Below, in pieces: positions 23,409-31,720 of a stretch of 44,840 bases of DNA. The translations under genes and the position numbers were made by a program. The DNA lies in contig CANQNF010000023.1 of the NCBI GenBank assembly GCA_947625125.1, forward strand, positions 1-44,840. The letters are read 5' to 3'. The DNA is from an uncultured Clostridia bacterium. GTDB taxonomy: Bacteria > Bacillota > Clostridia > Oscillospirales > Ruminococcaceae. Under the pieces are notes generated by a model. The model saw only the letters and a program-made list of their open reading frames with translations. It was not told where the DNA came from and made no database searches. The first letter of the stretch is position 1, and every line of letters starts with the position of its first letter.

Positions 23409-24581
23409 ATGCAAAAGCTTAAACAGCTCTATGCGGAACTGCGCGACAACGAAAAAAAGTTTCTCAGGGACGGCAAGCGTTCCATCGCAAAGTACAATGT
23501 AAGAACGCTTGCCTTAATGACGGCCGCGGGATTCGTCTTGGCGGTGCTGTATCTTCTCATAGGATTTATAGTGCCGTTTACGGCCGTGACTCCCGACACT
23601 CCGCCCTACCCCTCTCCGGCTCATCTGATTTTCCTGCCGGTGCTTCTTATCTTCGCAGTCGCTGCGAATCTCTACCGCTATAAGGGAAACAACAGCTACC
23701 GGGTATCTTTTTGGATGTCGCTTCTTTACGAACTTACGGTCTTTGCGTTCACCATCTCAATAGACGTATTCAGCCATCCCGGGACCCCGGCATGCTTCAT
23801 GCAGCTGATAATAATAGTCTTCTCGGCGACGCTGTTCTTCTCGACAAGGACCCAGAACATAATAAATATCCTCGTCTCGGCGGTGTTTATTTTCTGCACG
23901 CTGATGGTAAACGTCGAGGAATACATGGAAGCGAATGCAAGATATAACATATTCTTCATGATCATAGGCTTCGGCTTCGCAACGCTTTTGGGCTATCACT
24001 TCCGCATAAACCAGATCTCCAACTTCACCTCAAACGCTCACTATAAGTCGATATCCATGCTCGACCCGATGCTCGGAAACATCTACAACAAAAGAGGCTA
24101 CGAGGACGCCATCGACAACTACCTCGCCTCCCGCAATCCCGACGTCACCTGCGCGCTGTTTGTTTTGGACCTCAACGATTTTAAGCACATTAACGACAAC
24201 TACGGCCACGATATGGGCGACCAGATACTCAAGTGCATGAGCGACGCGCTTGTGAGCCTCTTCCGCGACAGCGATATAATCGGGCGCTTCGGCGGCGATG
24301 AGTTTATCGTACTTGCGGACGGGATGAGCGACGAGGAATTTGTCAAGGACAAGAGCAAATACATCGCCTCCCAGGTCGGAAAGAATGCCCAGGACACCGG
24401 CGCTATCAAGGTGTTCTCCAGCGTGGGCGCGGTCATCTGCGAGCACCAGAAGGTAAGCTTTGAGAGGCTGTTCGAGCTCGCCGACCAGGCCATGTACGAG
24501 GCCAAGGAGCGCGGCCGCAAAGCCGACCAGTTCTCCCTCCGCCGCTACACCGACGCCGAATCCGACAGCGCTAAAAAATGA
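23409..24581 (+). CDS. membrane diguanylate cyclase (GGDEF)
   Basis: A 390-residue enzyme making c-di-GMP from two GTP. Six hydrophobic segments fill residues about 35-200, followed by the GGDEF domain (about 215-385): LDLNDFKHINDNYGHDMGD, then RFGGDEF (GGDEF at 295-299). An inhibitory RxxD site (Arg286-Asp289) sits exactly five residues before GGDEF, so product feedback is likely. Last gene of the operon; AGGAGG precedes the ATG. The membrane region is probably a sensor but is not a family I can name. Confidence 0.93.
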   Translation: MQKLKQLYAELRDNEKKFLRDGKRSIAKYNVRTLALMTAAGFVLAVLYLLIGFIVPFTAVTPDTPPYPSPAHLIFLPVLLIFAVAANLYRYKGNNSYRVSFWMSLLYELTVFAFTISIDVFSHPGTPACFMQLIIIVFSATLFFSTRTQNIINILVSAVFIFCTLMVNVEEYMEANARYNIFFMIIGFGFATLLGYHFRINQISNFTSNAHYKSISMLDPMLGNIYNKRGYEDAIDNYLASRNPDVTCALFVLDLNDFKHINDNYGHDMGDQILKCMSDALVSLFRDSDIIGRFGGDEFIVLADGMSDEEFVKDKSKYIASQVGKNAQDTGAIKVFSSVGAVICEHQKVSFERLFELADQAMYEAKERGRKADQFSLRRYTDAESDSAKK

Positions 24582-24610
24582 CCCCCTGAACCTGAAAATG
24601 ACAGAAAATA

Positions 24611-24648
24611 CGGCCCGACTGAGTTTTATCAGCCGGGTCGTTTGATTT
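24611..24648 (+). terminator. terminator after the c-di-GMP operon
   Basis: CGGCCCGACTGAG / TCAGCCGGGTCG stem with minor mismatches, then TTTGATTTT; lies between convergent genes. Confidence 0.7.
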
Positions 24649-24655
24649 TATGAAT

Positions 24656-27406
24656 TTATGCAAGTCTTAAAGATACAAGATTTACGTTTTCAAGCCTTAC
24701 GGTGAGGTCGCGGACTCCGCGTTTCGGTTTTATCGGAACGCTCATGTAGGTAAATCCCTCGGGGCTTGCGGTCGATTGAAGCCTCTGTTCGGCGATAACT
24801 TCTCCGCCGCTTATAAGCGTTATTTTACCGCCTCCCGGACAGGAGCAGTATAGCTCGGCGCTGTGCTCCCCGCGGAATTTGACGTCATAGAATTCTATCG
24901 CCCCGCCGCTCATGTAGTGCCTATTCAGGCGCTTTGAGAATTTCATCTGCGAGCCCATGCGCTTATCAAAATTGATCGCCTTGGTGTTTGCGCCCAAGTC
25001 TCTCGGGGGCATGCTCTCCCCCGGTACGCGAACGCTTCCCGACAGCCTTTCATCGGCGCTGGACGGGCCTGCGAAGAAGATATACTCTCCGCCTATGACG
25101 GAGAATTTCTCCCGCGAAACGTCGTAGAAGCGAAGCTGACTGTCCTTGATTTCAAGGCTTAGGGACTTAGTCTCGCCTGCCGAAAGCTTGACTCTTTTAA
25201 ATGCGCAGAGCTGCTTTATCGGCCTTTTTATCCTCATTTTCGGGGGCTTGAAGTAGACTTCGACTACCTCCTCGCCGTCCGTTTCAGAGATGTTTTTGAC
25301 ATTGAGGGTTATCCTGACGGAGCCGGCGGAATGAGAAATTTTAAAGCCTGAGTATTCAAATTCCGAGTAGCTGAGGCCGTACCCGAACGGGAACAGCGGC
25401 TCGCCCTCATAGTAGAGGTATGTCGTGCCGTTTGTGATGATGTCGTAATCAAATATCGACGGCAGCTCGTCCTCGGAACGGTACCACGTCTGCGCCAGAC
25501 GTCCGGCGGGATTGCAGTCGCCCGAAATAACGGCCGCAAGGGAGTTGCCGAGCTCCGGGCCTGCATGGCTCGTGTATATCGCCGCGTCGGCGTTTGTAAG
25601 CTCGTCCTGTACGGCATAGGGATAGCTCGAAACTATGGTCAGAACGGTCTTTTTGGCGGATTTTTCGCATGCCTCAAAAAGCTTTTTCTGCTGAGGCGGG
25701 AGAGCAAGATAGGTCCTGTCGTAGCACTCTCTCGCAATTATCATCGGGTCGTTTCCGACAAACACAAGCGTTACGTCGGCGGAGGCCGCAAGCTTGGCCG
25801 CCCTCTCCGCGCCCGATGAAATAACTTCTTCGGTAAAGAGGGTCTCGGGCTTCGGATTTTTTATCGGCATGGAGCATAGCTTTCCGTCGGTTACGCCAAG
25901 CTGAGTATCCTTAAAGTAGGTTATGTATCTTACGCCGTCGGGAGTGATTTCGGGGCGGAGTATCTCGCGGTTGAACCAGCGGTAAGTAGTGTCCGAGTCG
26001 GCTTTCATCGTCTCGGTCGTGAAGAATTTCCCGGTCGATTCAAGCTTGTATGTCACCTCTCCGCCCCAGTCGTTTCTTATGAACAGGGTGTCCGGGCCGG
26101 GGGCTTCTCCGTCGGCGGTGATAGCGCCGTTCTCGTCGGCCCTTAAGAGCTTCCCGGTCAGGTTTGAGCGAATGACAATCCGGTCAAGGCCGTCGTCGTA
26201 TGCGACATTTTCCTCGCCGAAGCGCTTTTTAAGACCGTCTATGGGGGTCACGAAGTAGCTCGAATAGCCCGTGTACCAGTCCATCCTGTACTCTCCCGCC
26301 AAAAGTCCCACGGCCGCTATCTTAGCCTTATTTCTTATCGGCAGGACTCCGCTGTTTTTAAGCAAGACCGTCTGCTCCTTTGCGGCAAGAAGATTGAGCT
26401 TTTTATGCTCCTCGCAGTCCATAAGAGCGGGGTCGGGGTCTGAATAGGGATTGAGCTCTTTCGGGTCAAATTCTCCGAGCTTAAATCTTGCGGTCAGGCT
26501 GTTCGTCACGGATTTGTCTATATCCGCCTCTGTTATAAGCCCGAGGGACAGGGCCTCGCGTGCGGCAGCCGCCACAAGTTCGGCGCTGTCGGTCATTATA
26601 TCGGTGCCGGCTTTCAGGGCAAGCGCCAACGTCTCGGCATGGGAGTCGCTGTAGTGGTGGGCGGTTACGTTCTGGGAGAAATCCCCGCCGTCGGTGACGA
26701 CAAAGCCGAGGCCCCATTTGTCCTTGACGACGGACTGTATATCCGGGTTCACGACCGCAGGCACTCCCGACAGCTCGTTATAGGCCGCCATCATCGAGTA
26801 TGCGCCGCCGTCCTCGATGGGAATTCGGAAGAATTCGTGATAGTATTCGTTTTTGGTCCTGGGGTAGATGTTTGCCGAGCAGGAGCCGCGCTTTTCCTCG
26901 TTGTTGTTGGCGTAGAAGTGCTTAAGAGTCGGTATCGTGCGCATATATTTCGGGTTATCTCCGGCCATGCCCCGGGTATAGGCAGCGCTCATCTGTCCCG
27001 TGAGATAGGGGTCCTCGCCGTAGCTTTCCTCGTTTCTGCCCCATCTCGGGTCCCGGCAGGCGTCCACCGTCGGGCCCCAGAGCATAAGATGAGTCCTTGG
27101 GTCGCGGGAATTTAAAATCCTTGCCTCGGTACCGGCGATCTCGCCGAGCTTTTCCATCAGGTCGGGGTCGAACATCCCGGACATGCCTATAGGCTGGGGC
27201 AGGACCGTGGTAGGCGAATCGGGTCTTCTTGAGACGTAGCCGCGGGCAACCTCGGCGCCGATGTGCCACTCGCCTATGCCGAGCCTCGGCACGGCTTTTT
27301 GCCGGGTGGTGAGCATGCCTATCTTCTCCTCGACGGTAAGCCTCGAAACAAGGTCGCGGACTCTCTCATCAATGGGAAGAGCGGCGTCGTTGAACGGATA
27401 TTTCAT
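24656..27406 (-). CDS. glycoside hydrolase family 3 (beta-glucosidase/beta-xylosidase type)
   Basis: A 916-residue cytoplasmic GH3 enzyme releasing terminal beta-linked sugars. The N-terminal (beta/alpha)8 domain holds LKHFYANNNE (Lys-His) and FVVTDGGDFSQN with the nucleophile Asp239. The alpha/beta sandwich and a fibronectin-III-like domain (EVVEVYFKPPKMRIKRPIKQL) follow, with an inserted beta-rich domain at about 420-560 between sandwich halves and a C-terminal beta-sandwich (about 820-916) that looks CBM6-like. No signal peptide. Specificity is undecided; the long insertion is typical of the beta-xylosidase-like GH3 branch. Monocistronic, with its own promoter. Confidence 0.93.
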   Translation of the reverse strand: MKYPFNDAALPIDERVRDLVSRLTVEEKIGMLTTRQKAVPRLGIGEWHIGAEVARGYVSRRPDSPTTVLPQPIGMSGMFDPDLMEKLGEIAGTEARILNSRDPRTHLMLWGPTVDACRDPRWGRNEESYGEDPYLTGQMSAAYTRGMAGDNPKYMRTIPTLKHFYANNNEEKRGSCSANIYPRTKNEYYHEFFRIPIEDGGAYSMMAAYNELSGVPAVVNPDIQSVVKDKWGLGFVVTDGGDFSQNVTAHHYSDSHAETLALALKAGTDIMTDSAELVAAAAREALSLGLITEADIDKSVTNSLTARFKLGEFDPKELNPYSDPDPALMDCEEHKKLNLLAAKEQTVLLKNSGVLPIRNKAKIAAVGLLAGEYRMDWYTGYSSYFVTPIDGLKKRFGEENVAYDDGLDRIVIRSNLTGKLLRADENGAITADGEAPGPDTLFIRNDWGGEVTYKLESTGKFFTTETMKADSDTTYRWFNREILRPEITPDGVRYITYFKDTQLGVTDGKLCSMPIKNPKPETLFTEEVISSGAERAAKLAASADVTLVFVGNDPMIIARECYDRTYLALPPQQKKLFEACEKSAKKTVLTIVSSYPYAVQDELTNADAAIYTSHAGPELGNSLAAVISGDCNPAGRLAQTWYRSEDELPSIFDYDIITNGTTYLYYEGEPLFPFGYGLSYSEFEYSGFKISHSAGSVRITLNVKNISETDGEEVVEVYFKPPKMRIKRPIKQLCAFKRVKLSAGETKSLSLEIKDSQLRFYDVSREKFSVIGGEYIFFAGPSSADERLSGSVRVPGESMPPRDLGANTKAINFDKRMGSQMKFSKRLNRHYMSGGAIEFYDVKFRGEHSAELYCSCPGGGKITLISGGEVIAEQRLQSTASPEGFTYMSVPIKPKRGVRDLTVRLENVNLVSLRLA

Positions 27407-27453
27407 CGTCTGTCATCCTTTCCTTTTAAAACTAAAGCCTGCGCTTTGTCTAA

Positions 27454-27482
27454 AGTATATACTATGTCATATAAAATGTCAA
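27454..27482 (-). promoter_or_regulatory. promoter of the GH3 gene
   Basis: TTGACA (27482-27477), N17, TATACT (27459-27454). Between promoter and gene lie small palindromes AAAGC-CTGC-GCTTT and CTTT-GTCT-AAAG, possible operator sites. Confidence 0.8.
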
Positions 27483-27583
27483 GAAAAAATGTTAGATATG
27501 TAAATAAGATAAACGCCGTTAATGATATTTTTCGGACAAAAGCATGCCGAAAATAAAAATACGGGAAAAATTTACCGAGGCAC

Positions 27584-27612
27584 TTGAAATCGCTGCCGAA
27601 AAATGCTACAAT
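27584..27612 (+). promoter_or_regulatory. promoter of upp
   Basis: TTGAAA 27584-27589, N17, TACAAT 27607-27612. Confidence 0.85.
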
Positions 27613-27678
27613 ATAGGTGCAAATAATTTTCGGCGGGCAGCCGAGATCTCTTAAAAAACCGACTTAAGGAGAATCGCT

Positions 27679-28308
27679 ATGCAAAACGTCACTATTTTCG
27701 ATCATCCGCTTATCAAGCACAAAATTTCCCTTTTGAGGGACAAGTCCACCGGCACCAAGGACTTCCGCACCCTCATTGAGGAGATAGCAACGCTCATGGG
27801 CTACGAGGCGCTAAGGGATCTTCCTCTTGACGAGGTCGAGATCGAGACGCCCATCTGCAAGACCGTCCAGCCGATGGTCGCCGGCAAGAAGCTCGCCATA
27901 GTCCCGATACTCAGGGCGGGCCTCGGCATGGTGAACGGCATACTTGCGCTCGTTCCGTCGGCCAAGGTCGGGCACATAGGCATGTACCGCGACGAACAGA
28001 CCCACATTCCGCACGAGTATTACTGCAAGCTCCCCGACAACATCGGCGAGAGGCTCATAATCGTGCTCGACCCGATGCTCGCGACCGGCGGCTCAGCAGT
28101 CGACGCGATAAATCTCATCAAACAGCGCGGCGGAAAGCACATCAAGTTCATGTCGATAATTGCGGCTCCCGAGGGAATCAAGGCCCTGACGAAGGCTCAT
28201 CCCGACGTCGAGGTGTACTGCGGGAACCTTGACGAGCGCCTTAACGAGAACGCATACATCGTCCCCGGCCTCGGCGACGCAGGCGACAGGATCTTCGGGA
28301 CGAAGTGA
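27679..28308 (+). CDS. upp: uracil phosphoribosyltransferase
   Basis: A 209-residue salvage enzyme converting uracil and PRPP to UMP in the cytoplasm. Full family length, with PRPP-binding [38 protein letters not shown] and the C-terminal uracil-binding [22 protein letters not shown] is seven bases before the ATG. Monocistronic between its own promoter and terminator. Confidence 0.97.
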   Translation: MQNVTIFDHPLIKHKISLLRDKSTGTKDFRTLIEEIATLMGYEALRDLPLDEVEIETPICKTVQPMVAGKKLAIVPILRAGLGMVNGILALVPSAKVGHIGMYRDEQTHIPHEYYCKLPDNIGERLIIVLDPMLATGGSAVDAINLIKQRGGKHIKFMSIIAAPEGIKALTKAHPDVEVYCGNLDERLNENAYIVPGLGDAGDRIFGTK

Positions 28309-28313
28309 TTCTG

Positions 28314-28337
28314 AAAGCGGCTTCCATGCCGCTTTTT
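28314..28337 (+). terminator. terminator of upp
   Basis: AAAGCGGC / GCCGCTTT stem with a six-base loop followed by TTTTTT. Confidence 0.9.
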
Positions 28338-28351
28338 TGTGCCCCCGAAAC

Positions 28352-28472
28352 GGCCGACTGCCATCCCGAGCCTGCTTCCCTCGCTCCGCGAGGGAACCCC
28401 GTCAGCTTTCGCTGACGGGGGCTCCTGCCCCCCAAGGGGGCAGGAGGGCAGGCTCGGTCCCGGCAGTCGGCC
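28352..28472. repeat. cloverleaf palindrome 1 (four-way junction, three arms)
   Basis: Closing stem GGCCGACTGCC (28352-28362) / GGCAGTCGGCC (28462-28472), continued by CCGAGCCTGC (28366-28375) / GCAGGCTCGG (28448-28457). Inside are three adjoining perfect hairpins: 28376-28396, 28397-28420 and 28422-28446. Nearly every base is paired. Not a tRNA and not a known riboswitch to me. Confidence 0.85.
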
Positions 28473-28510
28473 TTAGCAGGAGGTGAAAGAAAATTTTGGC
28501 GGATACCCCC

Positions 28511-28539
28511 TTGATTTTCTCACGCATATGTGGTATACT
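28511..28539 (+). promoter_or_regulatory. promoter of the cysE-cysS operon
   Basis: TTGATT 28511-28516, N17, TATACT 28534-28539; transcription should start near 28546. Confidence 0.85.
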
Positions 28540-28545
28540 TCATAC

Positions 28546-28778
28546 AATGATACGAAAAGGCTGTGAGCGGGAAGAGTAGCTTTTTTCCGAGTGCGAAGCG
28601 AGCGGGGATACGGTGCAAGCCCCGACTTTCGGAGACTGTGAAGTGCGCCCGTGAGCCCGACAGGGGAAATCAAGTATCCTGCCGCGTGAGCCGCGTTAAG
28701 GCATTCTGAGTGATAAAAAAGAGTGGAACCGCGTTCTGTACGCCTCTTTGCGCCCTTTCAGGGCTCGGAGGCTTTTTT
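28546..28778 (+). promoter_or_regulatory. T-box riboswitch, specifier UGC (cysteine)
   Basis: Stem I has AAGAGUAG on the 5' side, the conserved GGUGCAAG distal loop and a specifier loop GAAG-UGC-GCC with UGC at 28644-28646, which reads Cys. The T-box sequence AGAGTGGAACCGCG is at 28720-28733. It is followed by a GCCTC..GAGGC terminator (28742-28772) and T6. Uncharged tRNA-Cys would favour the antiterminator and switch on cysE and cysS. Confidence 0.92.
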
Positions 28779-28806
28779 GTTTCACCAAAGAAATGAGGTA
28801 TTTTCA

Positions 28807-29469
28807 TTGAATTTCAAAGAAACAGTTTCCTACGTCCGCTCCGAGATAGAATCGGTAAAACAGCGCGACCCTGCGGCAAGGTCGGCGTTCGAGATACTGC
28901 TGACGTATTCCGGGTTGCACGCCGTCCTCATCTACCGCATAGCCCATAAGCTGTATATAAACCGCTACAAGACCGCCGCAAGGGCTCTTTCACAGTTCGG
29001 CCGCCTTGTCACCGGAATCGAGATACATCCGGGCGCAAAAATAGGCAAGCGCCTGTTTATCGATCATGGGGCAGGGGTAGTCATCGGCGAAACTGCCGAG
29101 ATAGGCAACGACTGTCTTCTGTATCAGGGCGTGACCCTCGGCGGCACCGGCAAGGGCAAGGGCAAGCGCCATCCCACGCTCGGAAACAACGTCATGATAG
29201 GTTGCGGAGCAAAGGTCTTGGGGCCTTTCAAGGTCGGCGACAATGCGAAAATCGCCGCCAACGCTGTGGTTTTGGACGCCGTGCCCGCAAACGCCACCGC
29301 GGTCGGAGTGCCTGCGAGGGTCGTACGAAGAAACGGCGTCAGGGTCACCCAGGACCTCGACCAGATACACATCCCCGACCCCGTCGCACAGGAGCTCTGC
29401 CGCCAGCGTTCGAAGATAGAGGAACTTGAGCGGGAACTGTCTGAGCTTAAATCATCCGTAAAAGAATAA
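28807..29469 (+). CDS. cysE: serine O-acetyltransferase
   Basis: A 220-residue enzyme making O-acetylserine from serine and acetyl-CoA, the first step of cysteine synthesis. The left-handed beta-helix carries the CysE signature IDHGAGVVIGETAEIGNDC and YQGVTLGGTGK, then the hexapeptide-rich GCGAKVLGPFKVGDNAKIAA. I use the TTG at 28807, with GAGG nine bases upstream; the frame stays open further upstream only through the T-box terminator. The C-terminal coiled tail (IEELERELSELKSS) is typical. First gene of the T-box(Cys) operon. Confidence 0.95.
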   Translation: MNFKETVSYVRSEIESVKQRDPAARSAFEILLTYSGLHAVLIYRIAHKLYINRYKTAARALSQFGRLVTGIEIHPGAKIGKRLFIDHGAGVVIGETAEIGNDCLLYQGVTLGGTGKGKGKRHPTLGNNVMIGCGAKVLGPFKVGDNAKIAANAVVLDAVPANATAVGVPARVVRRNGVRVTQDLDQIHIPDPVAQELCRQRSKIEELERELSELKSSVKE

Positions 29470-29538
29470 AAAACTGCGTTCCCGACCGGCGCACAGCGGC
29501 TGCCCCGCCCGAACCCGCTGCGCTTCTTTACCCGCTGC

Positions 29539-29645
29539 CACGCCCCGGCCGCCCGCTCCGCCCCAAAGGGGCGGAGCCTCTGCGCCAAAGGCGCAGAGCG
29601 TCCGATTTATCGGACGGCGGGCGGCCCGCAGGAAGCCCGGGCGTG
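29539..29645. repeat. cloverleaf palindrome 2 (four-way junction, three arms)
   Basis: Outer CACGCCC / GGGCGTG (29539-29545 / 29639-29645), then GGCCGCCCG (29547-29555) / CGGGCGGCC (29618-29626), enclosing three hairpins: CTCCGCCCC-AAA-GGGGCGGAG (29556-29576), CTCTGCGCC-AAA-GGCGCAGAG (29578-29598), CGTCCGA..TCGGACG (29599-29616). Same architecture as 28352-28472, different sequence. Confidence 0.85.
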
Positions 29646-29688
29646 CGCCGTGGGAGCGAGACGAAAATAAAAATCAAAGGAGACCGCC

Positions 29689-31101
29689 ATGTATCTTTAC
29701 AACAGCCTTACGCGTTCAAAGGACGAATTCAAGACCCACACACCCGGCAGAGTGGAAATGTATACCTGCGGGCCGACGGTGTATCACTACGCCCATATCG
29801 GCAACCTGCGCTCGTATATCATGGAGGACGTGCTGGAAAAATACCTCGGATATATCGGCTATGACGTCGACAGAGTCATGAATATCACCGACGTCGGACA
29901 CCTCACCTCCGACGGCGACACCGGCGACGACAAGATGCTCAAGGGCGCAAAGAGAGAGCATAAGACCGTCATGGAGATCGCGAAGTTTTACACCGACGCG
30001 TTCTTTGAGGACTGCAAAAAGCTGAACATAAAAAAGCCGGAGACCGTAGTCCCGGCGACGAGCTATATCGATGAATTCATCCGGGTCATATCCTCCCTGA
30101 TGGAAAAGGGCTATGCATATGAAGCCGGCGGCAACATCTATTTCGACACATCAAAGCTTGAAAAATACTATGTTTTCAACGATTTTTCGGAGGAAGACCT
30201 GGCAGTCGGCGTGCGCGAGGGCGTCGAGGCCGACGGCAATAAGAGAAACAAGACCGACTTCGTTTTATGGTTCACTAAGTCAAAATTTGAGGACCAGGAG
30301 TTGAAGTGGGACTCCCCCTGGGGAGTGGGCTACCCCGGCTGGCATATCGAATGTTCCTGCATTTCGATGAAAAATAACGGCGAATATCTGGACCTGCACT
30401 GCGGAGGCATCGACAACGCGTTTCCCCACCACACAAACGAAATAGCCCAGTCCGAAAGCTATCTCGGCCACCCCTGGTGCGGGCACTGGTTCCACGTTCA
30501 CCACTTAAACACACAGGGCGGGAAGATGTCGAAATCTAAGGGCGAATTCCTGACCGTCTCGCTTTTGGAGGAAAAGGGCTATAACCCCCTTGCCTACAGA
30601 TTTTTCTGCCTCCAGAGCCACTACAGAAAAGGTCTTATGTTCAGCTGGGAGAACTTAGACAACGCCGCTGCCGCCTATAACAAGCTTGCGGCAAAGATAT
30701 CCCAGACCGAAAATTCCGGCGGGCATGACGAAAGTAAGTGCGATGAACTGCGAAACGGCTTCAAGTCCGCGATGGACAACGACCTGAACACGTCCTTGGC
30801 GATAACCTCGCTCTACGACGTCTTAAAGAGCGGCCTTTCGGGCGCAGACAAACTCATGCTGATAAAAGAATTCGACGGCGTTTTATCGCTCGGGCTTATC
30901 GAAGCTGCCGAGAAGCTTAAAAACGCTGCCCCCGAGGGATCCGAGCTTCCCGAAGAGATTACAGATCTTTTGGAGCAGAGAAAGGCCGCAAGAAAGGAAA
31001 AGAACTTTGCGCTTGCCGACGAGATAAGAGACAAAATTTCGGCGCTCGGCTATACCGTCGAGGAGACGAGACAGGGCACGGTCGTCAAGAGGAGACAGTG
31101 A
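29689..31101 (+). CDS. cysS: cysteinyl-tRNA synthetase
   Basis: A 470-residue class I aminoacyl-tRNA synthetase charging tRNA-Cys. HIGN in YHYAHIGNLRSY, the zinc-binding residues in YTCGPTVYHY and in ECSCISM / HHTNEIAQSE, and GGKMSKSKGEF (KMSKS) are all present, with a normal C-terminal anticodon-binding region. AAAGGAG lies before the ATG. It follows cysE after a 219-base gap that holds cloverleaf 2, and the T-box ahead of cysE should control both. Its stop codon overlaps the ATG of the next gene. Confidence 0.97.
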   Translation: MYLYNSLTRSKDEFKTHTPGRVEMYTCGPTVYHYAHIGNLRSYIMEDVLEKYLGYIGYDVDRVMNITDVGHLTSDGDTGDDKMLKGAKREHKTVMEIAKFYTDAFFEDCKKLNIKKPETVVPATSYIDEFIRVISSLMEKGYAYEAGGNIYFDTSKLEKYYVFNDFSEEDLAVGVREGVEADGNKRNKTDFVLWFTKSKFEDQELKWDSPWGVGYPGWHIECSCISMKNNGEYLDLHCGGIDNAFPHHTNEIAQSESYLGHPWCGHWFHVHHLNTQGGKMSKSKGEFLTVSLLEEKGYNPLAYRFFCLQSHYRKGLMFSWENLDNAAAAYNKLAAKISQTENSGGHDESKCDELRNGFKSAMDNDLNTSLAITSLYDVLKSGLSGADKLMLIKEFDGVLSLGLIEAAEKLKNAAPEGSELPEEITDLLEQRKAARKEKNFALADEIRDKISALGYTVEETRQGTVVKRRQ

Positions 31102-31718
31102 TGAAATTTCACTATATGGGCAAATACGACGGCAACGCCGAAAACCTGCCGACCCGCGAGCACGAGGATGGCTATGTGCCCTTTAAGGAGCCGTCGGCCG
31201 AAAAGCTGCCGATAGTCATGAATCTTCTGTCGTTTGCGATAACCGCCGCGCTTATCGTTCCGCTGATAATTTTCGGCAGGGCAGGCGTTTCAGACTTCAT
31301 CGAACAATTCGGCGTCATACCGTTCATGCTGATTTTCGTCGGGATATGCCTTGTCGGCACGTTTATCATCATCCTGCCGCACGAATTCCTGCACGGAACA
31401 TGCTTTAAGTGCGACGTATATATGTATACAAACCTTAAGCAGGGACTCTGCTTTGTCGTGGGTCCCGAGCTGTTTTCAAAGGCAAGATTTATAATTATGT
31501 GCATGCTCCCGAACATCGTTTTCGGGATAATACCCTATATTATCTGGATAATTTTTCCGAATCTTTGGTACATAGGTCTTTGGGGCGCGATGGCCGTCGG
31601 CATGGGCGCCGGCGACTATATGAACGCGGTAAACGCCCTTGTGCAGATACCGAAAGGCGTTAAAACATACCTGCACGGAATGAACAGCTTCTGGGTCATA
31701 ACGGATAAGGAGATTTGA
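31101..31718 (+). CDS. DUF3267 membrane protein with metalloprotease-like motif
   Basis: A 205-residue membrane protein with about five hydrophobic segments and LPHEFLHGTCF (HExxH) after the second, the DUF3267 pattern related to site-2-type zinc proteases. GDYMNAVNALVQIPKG near the end contains the later Asp/Asn expected for metal binding. The substrate is unknown. The ATG overlaps the cysS stop (ATGA), with AGGAG upstream, so it is translationally coupled in the Cys operon, though nothing in its sequence links it to cysteine. Confidence 0.8.
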   Translation: MKFHYMGKYDGNAENLPTREHEDGYVPFKEPSAEKLPIVMNLLSFAITAALIVPLIIFGRAGVSDFIEQFGVIPFMLIFVGICLVGTFIIILPHEFLHGTCFKCDVYMYTNLKQGLCFVVGPELFSKARFIIMCMLPNIVFGIIPYIIWIIFPNLWYIGLWGAMAVGMGAGDYMNAVNALVQIPKGVKTYLHGMNSFWVITDKEI

Positions 31719-31720
31719 AA

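Noticed and set aside
28609-28618. UGC at 28614-28616 as the T-box specifier
   Set aside because: It sits in the conserved GGUGNAAG distal loop of stem I; the specifier loop is lower on the 3' side, where GAAG-UGC at 28644-28646 also reads Cys.
28723-28806. N-terminal extension of CysE through the T-box terminator
   Set aside because: These codons overlap the T-box and terminator stem; the TTG at 28807 has a ribosome binding site and starts where the family does.
28352-29645. tRNA genes at the cloverleaf-shaped elements
   Set aside because: Loops are three or four bases, arms are nine to eleven pairs, and no anticodon, T-loop or CCA features are present.
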